From: Lentisphaerota bacterium
GTDB lineage: Bacteria; Verrucomicrobiota; Kiritimatiellia; JAAZAB01
DNA: 8,393 nt
Reading direction: 5' to 3'
NCBI GenBank assembly: GCA_016182435.1
Contig: JACPGN010000250.1
Span: 1-8,393 of the forward strand
Shown: positions 1-5,430 of the stretch, one piece after another
Position numbering within the stretch: position 1 is the stretch's first letter
How the letters are laid out: the number at the start of each line of letters is the position of its first letter
Notes under the pieces: model-generated
Database searches by the model: none
Told to the model about the DNA's origin: nothing
The model's input: the letters and a program-made list of their open reading frames with translations, nothing else
Position numbers and translations under genes: made by a program

Positions 1-1639
1 GCCGCCGGCGACGCCACTGCCGTTGCCGCCACGGCCGCCGTAGCCACCGCCTCCGCCGGAAGCGTTATCCCCTCTGGCCGCTCCTTTTCCCGGCCCGTAG
101 CCGGCGGTATAGCTGGCCAGCGAGCCAGCAAAGCCTTTGCTGTCGGCACTGATTTGTCCGCCTGAGGCTATAGTCAAGTTCCGCATCCTCCAGAGCGGCG
201 AAGCGCCGTTGGTATAGGCTGAATAGGGAAGCAGGGATGCCCCGTTGGCAATTGAGACATCGCCGGTTACGCTGACCAAAGCGCCCAGATTGGTCTGAAC
301 CGCGTTGGTCTCGGCCGCATAAATGCCCAAAGTAGCGTTAATGGCCAGCGCCAGGTTGCCGCCGCAGGAGATACTTTGAGGATTGGTCTTTGTCGAGGAA
401 CTGCCGAGATAGAGTGCGGCCCCGCTCGTCAAAGTCAGGCTGCCGCAGGTAATCACGCCATTGCGCGGAGCAAACCTCGTCAGAGCTCCGCTGAGAGTCA
501 TGGCGTTGGTTACGGTCAACTGCATGGCCGGGGCAGCCGGGAAGTCAAACCAGCCATTGGTCATCGTGAAGGTGTCCATCGTCCAGGCCGTGAAGTCCGG
601 AATATAAGTGAGACCGGAATGCGGTATCCAAGCCGGATTGAGCAGAATGTTGCTGGGAAAGTAAAGAGTGCCAATTTGCGCGTCTGCGCCGTAGCTGTTA
701 GTGCCGCGCTGGGTCCAGAAGGTAACCGTGGGCGCCGCAAGCGCGCTTTGCGCCGCAGGATTGAAAACAATGGCAATCCGGCCGCCGGCGCCGGAGCCGC
801 CCGTCGGGTTGGCAGGAGTGCTCGCCATTCCGCCCGCGGCTCTAACAGTGCCATTGGTGCCCGTAAAGGTGTCGCAAGAAATATAAATGCTGCCCCCGGA
901 ACCCCCGCCGCCGCGCCCGCCGGTTCCGTCCGAGTTGCCGTCCGCCGTGATCGTTCCATTGACGGTCACTACCCCGTTCGCTTCAATCAGCACCGCGCCG
1001 CCGCCCGCCGCGCCAGAACTCGGATAGGCGCTACATCCTCCTCCGCCGCTGCCGGGCCAGATCGGCGCATTGGTTGAACCGTAGGGACTGCCACGCCCGC
1101 CGTTATAGCCGTTGCCGCCGTAACCGCCATGGCCGCCGCCCCCGCCCCCATTCCCGCCGGTCGTGCCGCCACTGGGACCATGGCCGTTCATTGTTGAGGT
1201 ACCCCTGGCATAGCCCTTGCCATCCGCATTGATGCGGCCGCCCGGCCCAACCGTCAAATTAGAACAGGCAATCCAGACGCGATTGGACATCGCGTCGTTG
1301 GTGAACGCCGCGGGCAGGGTCATGGTGGCATTGGTGGCAATAGTTACATTCGTGGCTGAGAGTTTTGTGTCCCAGTTGGAGAAGATCAGGTTGGCCTTGT
1401 TGCTGATGAGGAGCGAACTCAATAAATAGGTGGAATTGGTCAGCAGGACGCCAATGCTGTTAGTGGCAATGACCACCTCATCGCCGTTGGTCGGCGCCGC
1501 GCCGCCGACCCAGTTCGTGTCCACGTCCCAGTAATGTGGGCGTCAGCCAGGTGACCGTAGCCGCGCCGGCGCAAGGCGCCGTCAAAACTAACGCCGTTAA
1601 AAAAACGGCTAATCGCATTTTTTCAAGCCAGCCTTTCAT
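1..1639 (-). CDS. Large exported Gly-rich modular surface-type protein; C-terminus off window, frame broken near its N-terminus
   Basis: The start at 1637-1639 opens a signal peptide (MKGWLEK, then hydrophobic AVFLTALVLTAP, ending CAGA). A second ATG at 1618 would leave a shorter signal. This frame stops at 1478-1480. The rest of the protein is in another frame, open from 1542 to base 1 with no stop. It begins YWDVDTNWVGGAAPTNGD, a typical first-strand motif of beta-rich exported repeat proteins. One extra base around 1530 would explain the break. The downstream frame contains a module used twice, about 358 residues apart: an NLT(V/I)..GG(R/Q)I(N/S)AD motif near 1240 and again near 165, each followed by a Gly-rich stretch with GGYGG. 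After the first copy come GGAVLIEANG, TVNGTITADG, GGSGGSIYI and GGRIAIVFN, typical of very large secreted beta-helix-like proteins of Planctomycetes and Verrucomicrobia. Function is unknown; a cell-surface or extracellular role is inferred. The break may be an assembly indel or a real pseudogene. Confidence 0.75.
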
Positions 1640-1681
1640 CCCGACATCGAATATTCCCCATTATGCGGGCTATCGTTATAG

Positions 1682-1697
1682 TGCAATTAAATTACCA
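1682..1697 (-). promoter_or_regulatory. Candidate sigma-54 (-24/-12) promoter of the Gly-rich protein gene
   Basis: On the minus strand the bases read TGGTAATTTAATTGCA. This keeps the invariant GG and GC of a sigma-54 promoter ten bases apart, and matches the TGGYA and TTGCA halves. Transcription would begin near 1670, about 30 bases before the ATG at 1639. No convincing sigma-70 -35 box sits at the right distance from the nearby TATAAC. This is a single-site match, so it remains a candidate only. Confidence 0.3.
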
Positions 1698-1756
1698 TTG
1701 TTGGCCGGCGCCATCAAGCTTTTTTTTGCCGGTTTTTGGTAAGGCATCTGCCAGGC

Positions 1757-1774
1757 CTCCTACATATGTAGGAG
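1757..1774. repeat. Perfect 18-bp palindrome, abutting ends of two twin-hairpin elements
   Basis: CTCCTACATATGTAGGAG is fully self-complementary. Its right half, GTAGGAG, is the left terminal repeat of the element at 1768-1833. Its left half, CTCCTAC, equals that element's right end. The palindrome therefore looks like a junction between two tandem elements, the left one being almost wholly lost. Confidence 0.7.
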
Positions 1775-1833
1775 CGCCACCCCGCTGGCGCGATCGAAGA
1801 TAAAGAATCGCCTCGACGGGGCGAGGCTCCTAC
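1768..1833. repeat. Twin-hairpin element 1 with complementary loops
   Basis: Terminal inverted repeats GTAGGAG (1768-1774) and CTCCTAC (1827-1833) enclose two hairpins. The first is GCGCCA/TGGCGC with loop CCCCGC (1774-1791). The second is GCCTCG/CGAGGC with loop ACGGGG (1810-1827). The two loops are complementary over five bases (CCCCG with CGGGG), while the stems differ. The spacer itself starts CGAT and ends ATCG. There is no coding capacity. It lies in the 325-bp gap between the Gly-rich gene and the eight-cysteine gene. Confidence 0.75.
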
Positions 1834-1839
1834 AGAAAA

Positions 1840-1896
1840 TGGAGGGGCGGGTTCCACCCCGACCGAATTGCGGACGACGTGGAAGTCGTCCCTCCA
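1840..1896. repeat. Twin-hairpin element 2 with fully complementary loops
   Basis: Terminal repeats TGGAGGG (1840-1846) and CCCTCCA (1890-1896) enclose two 20-base hairpins. Hairpin one spans 1845-1864 with loop TTCCAC and one G/A mismatch in its stem. Hairpin two spans 1872-1891 with stem GGACGAC/GTCGTCC and loop GTGGAA. The loops are exact reverse complements over all six bases. The spacer is GAATTGC. Layout is the same as element 1, but the stem sequences differ. Confidence 0.8.
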
Positions 1897-1925
1897 CTCG
1901 TGGCCACGCCACGAGCTTGGCAAGC
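1897..1925. repeat. Two small hairpins beside twin-hairpin element 2, possibly a degenerate copy
   Basis: CTCGTGGC and GCCACGAG (1897-1904, 1908-1915) form a perfect 8-bp stem with a 3-base loop. GCTT/AAGC follows (1915-1925). They continue the hairpin array directly after element 2. From here to the eight-cysteine gene (1926-1965) I see nothing except two nearby copies of CTTCGG preceded by a T-run. Confidence 0.5.
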
Positions 1926-1965
1926 CATTGGTAAAAGCAAGCCGTTTTTCTTCGGAAAATGGAGC

Positions 1966-2346
1966 CTATCCCGCTTTTTTCTTCGGCCACTGATGGACGA
2001 TATCGAGGATTTGGCGCACATAGGCGCACTCGCAACGCGCCGGACACAATTTGAAGACAGAGCGCTTCTGGCAGTAGCCCGGACATTCAGCGGTTACTTG
2101 CAGGCGCTTCTTGTAGACCGGCCCATCATATAAACCCCGGAACTTGCCGACAGGAATGGTCATAGTGGTTCCACAATCCGGGGTAATATGATGGAACAGA
2201 AAGAAACCAGCCTCCAGCCGATCGAAATTAACCTGGTAGCCCCCCAGGATGACGGCCGGGTCCGCCAGAAAATCGGACAACCCGGCCCACTGCCGCATGC
2301 AAGCGGAGCAGGATCGAAACGGTGCTGCTTTTGATTTCTGAACCAT
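1966..2346 (-). CDS. Conserved-looking eight-cysteine protein of unknown function, probably metal-binding
   Basis: 126 residues from the ATG at 2344-2346, chosen because GGGGCAGG sits eight bases upstream. An ATG at 2364 and a TTG at 2367 are in frame but lack a ribosome binding site. No signal peptide or membrane segment is visible, so it is probably cytoplasmic. Eight cysteines are arranged as CxxC (13, 16), a lone C58 in DCGTT, CPGYC (88, 92) and CPARCEC (101, 105, 107). This looks like a zinc or iron-sulfur site, but no named family is recognised with certainty. Between the cysteine groups lie GYQVNF, GFFLFHH and LYDGPVY, which have the look of conserved family motifs. It lies downstream of ferritin, rubrerythrin and rubredoxin on the same strand, separated from ferritin by a 226-bp gap filled with repeats, so co-transcription is uncertain. 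Confidence 0.8.
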   Translation of the reverse strand: MVQKSKAAPFRSCSACMRQWAGLSDFLADPAVILGGYQVNFDRLEAGFFLFHHITPDCGTTMTIPVGKFRGLYDGPVYKKRLQVTAECPGYCQKRSVFKLCPARCECAYVRQILDIVHQWPKKKAG

Positions 2347-2378
2347 GGCGGGTACCTGCCCCATCAAGAGCCGCGATA

Positions 2379-2531
2379 AAAAACAAGAATATTTCCGCCT
2401 GAAGCGGACCCGCCCAGGCGGGAACCACGGATGGCACGGATAGCACTGATATAGAATTGGGGACGGCTTTTCCCATCCGTGTTATCAGTGTAATCAGTGG
2501 TTTCCACCATAGGCGGATCCGCCTGAGGAGG
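2379..2531. repeat. CACKGAT inverted array, copy A, with two GC-rich palindromic modules
   Basis: The left arm (2425-2452) contains CACGGAT, CACGGAT and CACTGAT in 9-base phase. The right arm (2474-2502) holds the same kind of units inverted. Left of the arms is a GC module (2393-2424) folding as TCCGC/GCGGA and CCCGCC/GGCGGG. Right of them is a second module (2507-2531) centred on AGGCGGATCCGCCT. The outer left edge is AAAAACAAGAATATT (2379-2393). Copy C shares that edge and the arms. This fills the gap between ferritin and the eight-cysteine gene, apart from a degenerate piece of the GCGGGC hairpin repeat near 2542-2558. Confidence 0.8.
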
Positions 2532-2572
2532 AGATTTTTTGGGTTGCGGGCATGGCTGATCCTACGGAATTA

Positions 2573-3100
2573 TTACGCGGCCGGCGCGCTGTTCCCGACG
2601 GCGGGCGGCGTGAAGACGCGCGCGGCCAAGTCCTTGTCCAGCAGGAACAGGCCATTGCCATCCGCGCCGATCAGCCGCAGGCGCGCGAGCACGTCGTTAT
2701 CGTTGGCTTCTTCCTCAACCTGCTCGGTCACGAACCATTGCAGGAGGACAGCGCTGGCGTGATCCTTTTCCTGAAGAGCCAAATCGGACAGGTCGTTAAT
2801 GCACTCGGTAATGAACTGCTCGTGACGAAGAGTTTGCTCAAACATATCCAATAACGACTTGAACGCCGAAGGGGGCGCCTTGACCGCTGCCAAGGCGACG
2901 GCACCGCCCTGGCTGAGGATGTAATCATAAAACTTGCGGAAGTGGACCATTTCCTCCTGGAACTGGATCATGAACCAGTTGGCGGCGCCTTTCAGTCCTT
3001 TTGCCGCCGAAGCCGCCGACATGGAGAGATAGAGGTAGGCGGAATAAAATTCGTTGTTCATCTGGCCGTTCAGCGCCGCAAGCATTTTTTGATTCAGCAT
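2573..3100 (-). CDS. ftnA: Bacterial ferritin (FtnA type)
   Basis: 175 residues, a normal length for non-haem bacterial ferritin, which oxidises Fe(II) at a diiron centre and stores ferric iron inside a 24-subunit cytoplasmic shell. All expected ferroxidase ligands are present at canonical positions: E17 (NNEFYSAY), E50 and H53 (EEMVHF), E94 (RHEQF), Q127 and E130 (TEQVEEE). Y24 is also kept. The start at 3098-3100 is set by GGAGG six bases upstream. The frame stays open further upstream, but that part overlaps rubrerythrin and is not coding. Ferritin begins 16 bases after the rubrerythrin stop, so the two are almost certainly co-transcribed. The last 12 or so residues (PPAVGNSAPAA) are a low-complexity tail. 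Bacterioferritin is excluded by overall sequence and the lack of its haem-methionine context. Confidence 0.95.
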   Translation of the reverse strand: MLNQKMLAALNGQMNNEFYSAYLYLSMSAASAAKGLKGAANWFMIQFQEEMVHFRKFYDYILSQGGAVALAAVKAPPSAFKSLLDMFEQTLRHEQFITECINDLSDLALQEKDHASAVLLQWFVTEQVEEEANDNDVLARLRLIGADGNGLFLLDKDLAARVFTPPAVGNSAPAA

Positions 3101-3116
3101 GGGTAACCTCCATTTC

Positions 3117-3689
3117 TTACCAATTCTCGGCCAGAAGCTCGTAATGGGCCTGGGGATGGGCGCAGGCCGGGCAATCCTGTGGCGCCTCGAAGCCCTTGTA
3201 TAGATAGCCGCAATTGCGGCAGCGCCATACGACTTCGCGGTCCTTCTTGAAAACCGTGCCGGAGGCCACGTTGGCGGCAAGGGCAAGGAACCGCTTTTCG
3301 TGCTGGCGCTCCGCCACGGCGATAGTTTCGAATATCTTGGCGATCGGCGCAAAGCCTTCCGCGCGGGCTTCCTGGGCAAAGCCCGGATACATTTCCGTCC
3401 ACTCATACTTTTCACCGGCGGCCGCGGCGGCCAAGTTCGGCTCCGTCGCGGCAATTACGCCGGCCGGAAAGGCGGCTTCGATTTTCACGGCGCCGCCCTG
3501 CAGGAGCTTGAACAGGCGCTTGGCGTGTTCGCGCTCCTGGTTGGCGGTTTCCTCGAACACGTCGGCAATCTGAATGAACCCGTCCTTACGCGCCTGGCCG
3601 GCAAAATAGGTGTAGCGGTTGCGCGCCTGCGATTCGCCGGCGAAGGCCGTCAGGATATTGCGTTCCGTCTTACTGCCTTTGAATTCCAT
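3117..3689 (-). CDS. rbr: Rubrerythrin
   Basis: 190 residues with the two classical domains. An N-terminal four-helix diiron domain has ligands E19, E52, H55 (QEREH), E93/E96, E127 and H130 (AERQHEK). A C-terminal rubredoxin-like domain has C157xxC160 and C173xxC176. Rubrerythrin is the NADH- and rubredoxin-linked peroxidase that lets anaerobes remove hydrogen peroxide; it is cytoplasmic. The start at 3689 has AGGAG seven bases upstream. A free-standing rubredoxin gene lies upstream and ferritin 16 bases downstream, a logical electron donor and iron store. A 16-bp dyad in the leader (3716-3731) may be an operator. Identification is firm. Confidence 0.97.
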   Translation of the reverse strand: MEFKGSKTERNILTAFAGESQARNRYTYFAGQARKDGFIQIADVFEETANQEREHAKRLFKLLQGGAVKIEAAFPAGVIAATEPNLAAAAAGEKYEWTEMYPGFAQEARAEGFAPIAKIFETIAVAERQHEKRFLALAANVASGTVFKKDREVVWRCRNCGYLYKGFEAPQDCPACAHPQAHYELLAENW

Positions 3690-3715
3690 ATTGTTCTCCT
3701 TGTTATCTACTCAGG

Positions 3716-3731
3716 TTGGTGAGATCACCAA
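3716..3731. promoter_or_regulatory. Operator-like dyad in the rubrerythrin leader
   Basis: TTGGTGA-GA-TCACCAA is a perfect 7+7 inverted repeat with a two-base centre, 26 bases upstream of the rubrerythrin ATG and just before its ribosome binding site. Its size and symmetry suit a dimeric repressor, perhaps one sensing peroxide or iron. It does not match the PerR or Fur consensus I know, so the regulator is unknown. It is distinct from the dispersed repeat next to it. Confidence 0.4.
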
Positions 3732-3749
3732 ACCCCGGCGGATTTTTTT

Positions 3750-3861
3750 CCGCCAGAGGCGGATCTGCCTATGGCATGATACCACGGATTACACTGATTT
3801 AACGGATGAGATCAATGAAAGATATCTCTCCCTATCCGTGGCATCCGTGTAATCCGTGGTT
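3750..3861. repeat. CACKGAT inverted array, copy B
   Basis: Arms at 3781-3808 and 3833-3861 carry CACGGAT/CACTGAT-type units in opposite orientation. The outer 14 bases of the arms (ACCACGGATTACAC against GTGTAATCCGTGGT) pair perfectly. At the left edge is a GC module (3750-3774) which, inverted, matches the right-hand module of copy A (CCATAGGC.GATCCGCCT). It lies between rubrerythrin and rubredoxin. The run of T at 3743-3749 precedes rather than follows a GC stem, so I do not call a terminator. Confidence 0.75.
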
Positions 3862-3878
3862 CTCCTCTCTGTAATGAC

Positions 3879-4037
3879 TCATTCCGCCGAAAACTGGTCC
3901 TTGCCGGCGCCGCATTCGGGGCAGACCCACTCAGCCGGTAGTTGGTCAAAAGCTGTTCCCGGTTGAACGCCATGTTCCGGGTCGCCCAGCTTGGGATCAT
4001 AGACATAGCCGCAGACATCGCAGATGAAACGTTTCAT
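3879..4037 (-). CDS. Rubredoxin
   Basis: 52 residues, the normal size of a one-domain rubredoxin. It is a small cytoplasmic electron carrier with one iron held by four cysteines: C6xxC9 ([11 protein letters not shown]) and C39xxC42 ([13 protein letters not shown]). The typical YVYDP, GD, PGT.F..LP..W and GKD.F signatures are all present. It probably donates electrons to the rubrerythrin encoded 189 bases downstream. No strong ribosome binding site is visible; a small hairpin (4041-4057) sits directly before the ATG. A longer overlapping frame on the same strand (3812-4018) is spurious. Confidence 0.95.
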   Translation of the reverse strand: MKRFICDVCGYVYDPKLGDPEHGVQPGTAFDQLPAEWVCPECGAGKDQFSAE

Positions 4038-4040
4038 CGT

Positions 4041-4057
4041 AACTACTCAGCGTAGTT
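4041..4057 (-). promoter_or_regulatory. Small hairpin in the rubredoxin leader
   Basis: AACTAC and GTAGTT form a 6-bp stem with a five-base loop, three bases from the rubredoxin ATG, where a ribosome binding site would be expected. It could limit translation initiation. The 8-mer CTGAGTAG inside it also occurs in the rubrerythrin leader (3707-3714). The sequence alone does not prove a role. Confidence 0.25.
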
Positions 4058-4095
4058 GGGTTCACAGTTCAGGGTCGAATGAATGCCGTAGGAAA

Positions 4096-4139
4096 TTAGA
4101 GTCTTTTCTGTAAAGATACAAGTTTTTGCGTGTATGTTT
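4096..4139 (-). repeat. 44-bp dispersed repeat with AT-rich hairpin, copy 2 (inverted)
   Basis: Read on the minus strand, the first 28 bases match the hairpin at 7571-7598 at 26 of 28 positions, with the same CAAAAA loop. Similarity continues through TATCTTTAC and on to TCTAA. The stem here has degenerated (AAACATACA against TTGTATCTTT). It lies upstream of the rubredoxin gene in the gap after the heptose kinase. The rest of that gap (4140-4217) shows only an imperfect GC palindrome near 4172-4191. Confidence 0.65.
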
Positions 4140-4217
4140 TGTACCCCCCCAGTCTTATGGGGCAAGAGGGCGCGTTCGCCTGCCGGCGGAACCCTCACGC
4201 GACCACCTCATAACCCA

Positions 4218-5234
4218 TTACCGCTGCGGCAGCATCGCCAGGGAACCAAGCAGCTCCCGAGCGCTGCAGGTGGCTGTGCCCAGTTTGCCGACGACCACGC
4301 CGGCGGCGCAATTAGCCAGTTGAGCGGCCATCTCGTAAGGAGCGCCGGAGGCCAGGGCCAGCAGCATGGTGGCGATCACGGTGTCGCCCGCGCCGCTCAC
4401 GTCGAACACTTCGCGCGCCACGGTGGCTACGTGCCAGGGTTGGCGTTTGCGCGCCACCACCAACATGCCCTGGGGCCCAAGCGTGATCAGCAGGCACGCC
4501 GGCCGCCATTTCTTAATAAGAATATCCGCCACCCGCAACAAGGGCCGGTCCTTCAACGGACTTTGGCAGGGTGGTTGTTCCGCTACTCCGGCCAGCGCAA
4601 ACGCTTCATGGCGATTGGGGGTTACCACCGTCAGCCCGGAGAGTTTCAGCGTGCCGTTCTCCTTGGGGTCCAGCGCTACGGGCACGCCTGCGCGCCGCGC
4701 CGCGCGCAGGATAACATCCACGACCGGCTGGGTGACGGCGCCCTTGCCATAATCGGCGATGATTACGCCGGAGACGCCGCGCAGCGCGGCCGCTATTCCA
4801 GCGCAAAAAGCCTTTTGGACCTTGACCCCCAGGCGCAGTTGATCCTCCCAATCCACCCGCACGATCTGCTGACGCTCGGCCAAGATGCGCGTTTTCACGG
4901 TCGTGCGAATGCCGGCGAAGCGCAGCACGCCGCGCGTGCCGACGCGGTCATGCTCCAGGACACGCAATAAATCCGTGCCGGCCGGATCGCGCCCGACTAT
5001 TCCGCGGATACAGGCCCGTGCGCCCAGGGCGCTCAGGTTACGCGCCACGTTGGCGGCGCCGCCGGGCATGTTTTTTTCCTCGGCCACGCGCACGACCGGC
5101 ACGGGCGCCTCGGGTGAAATGCGGTGCACCGCGCCGTAAATGTAGCGGTCCAGCATCAGGTCGCCCACCACCAGGATTTTCTGCCGGGCAAACCGCGACA
5201 CCAACGCGCGGGCCACTTGAATGTCATTCGGCAT
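4218..5234 (-). CDS. rfaE1: D-glycero-beta-D-manno-heptose-7-phosphate kinase, stand-alone HldE domain I (RfaE1 type)
   Basis: 338 residues of the PfkB/ribokinase fold. The enzyme phosphorylates heptose 7-phosphate at C1 in the ADP-heptose pathway for the inner core of lipopolysaccharide; it is cytoplasmic. Visible signatures are GDLMLDRYIYG (from about residue 24), RISPEAPVPVV, MPGGAANVARNL, ADYGKGAVT, DPKENG, TPNRHEA, LITLGPQGMLV and the ATP/anion-hole motif DVSGAGDT with the predicted catalytic D284. The start at 5232-5234 has AAGGA eight to nine bases upstream; the frame can be extended to 5291, but that part is repeat sequence. The C-terminal adenylyltransferase of bifunctional HldE is absent, so a separate gene must supply it. 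It follows the DUF3108-type gene after a 196-bp repeat-filled gap. Other sugar kinases are possible but fit less well. Confidence 0.92.
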   Translation of the reverse strand: MPNDIQVARALVSRFARQKILVVGDLMLDRYIYGAVHRISPEAPVPVVRVAEEKNMPGGAANVARNLSALGARACIRGIVGRDPAGTDLLRVLEHDRVGTRGVLRFAGIRTTVKTRILAERQQIVRVDWEDQLRLGVKVQKAFCAGIAAALRGVSGVIIADYGKGAVTQPVVDVILRAARRAGVPVALDPKENGTLKLSGLTVVTPNRHEAFALAGVAEQPPCQSPLKDRPLLRVADILIKKWRPACLLITLGPQGMLVVARKRQPWHVATVAREVFDVSGAGDTVIATMLLALASGAPYEMAAQLANCAAGVVVGKLGTATCSARELLGSLAMLPQR

Positions 5235-5252
5235 GGCTAAGGTCCTTCCAAA

Positions 5253-5276
5253 CCAACGCGGGCTATGCCCGCAACC
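5253..5276. repeat. 24-bp hairpin repeat, copy 1
   Basis: GCGGGC-TAT-GCCCGC (5258-5272) flanked by CCAAC and AACC. It differs by one base from the copy at 7405-7428. It lies 18 bases upstream of the heptose kinase ATG and would be in its leader. Half-copies appear near 1663-1673 and 2542-2558. Confidence 0.75.
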
Positions 5277-5287
5277 GAAAAAACCAA

Positions 5288-5418
5288 CCACTGATTACAC
5301 GGATTTCACGGATATAGTAAGCATGACCCGAGTTCCCGCCTCGGCGGGTCCGCTTTCAGGCGGAAAAACATCCCATATCAGTGCTATCCGTGTCATCCGT
5401 GGTAATATTCTTGTTTTT
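5288..5418. repeat. CACKGAT inverted array, copy C, GC module in the centre
   Basis: It is an inverted relative of copy A. The arm at 5375-5402 matches A's left arm at 27 of 28 bases when reversed. The outer edge at 5404-5418 reversed is AAAAACAAGAATATT, identical to A. The GC-rich module (5333-5365) that lies outside the arms in A is found here between the arms, in the same orientation relative to the element. It occupies the gap between the DUF3108-type gene and the heptose kinase. Confidence 0.8.
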
Positions 5419-5430
5419 CATAGCGGTTGT

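Noticed and set aside
376..1077. 233-residue open frame on the plus strand
   Set aside because: It is antisense to the Gly-rich protein; its Arg/Ala/Gly-rich composition is the mirror of GGC/GGT repeats and it has no recognisable domain.
1757..1925. Repeated hairpins as a CRISPR array
   Set aside because: Stems and spacers differ in length and sequence, and there are no regularly spaced identical direct repeats or cas genes.
3101..3454. Upstream extension of the ferritin frame (minus strand)
   Set aside because: It overlaps rubrerythrin in another frame, has Arg/Pro/Ala-rich shadow composition, and ferritin has a perfect GGAGG-preceded start at 3100.
3707..3714. 8-mer CTGAGTAG shared by the rubrerythrin and rubredoxin leaders (also 4043-4050) as a common regulatory site
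   Set aside because: The distance to the start codons differs (17 versus 5 bases) and an 8-base match between two leaders is too weak alone.
3743..3770. T-run next to a CCGCC/GGCGG stem, as an intrinsic terminator
   Set aside because: On the plus strand the T-run precedes the stem, and on the minus strand the stem is followed by A rather than U, so neither orientation fits.
3812..4018. 68-residue minus-strand frame overlapping rubredoxin
   Set aside because: It is out of frame with the four-cysteine rubredoxin and extends into the dispersed repeat.
4134..4970. 278-residue open frame on the plus strand
   Set aside because: It is antisense to the heptose kinase, whose motifs are unmistakable; low-complexity His/Arg/Gln composition is typical of a shadow frame in GC-rich DNA.
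5235..5291. N-terminal extension of the heptose kinase
   Set aside because: The added 19 codons are made of the 24-bp hairpin repeat, while the ATG at 5234 has a good ribosome binding site and normal family length.
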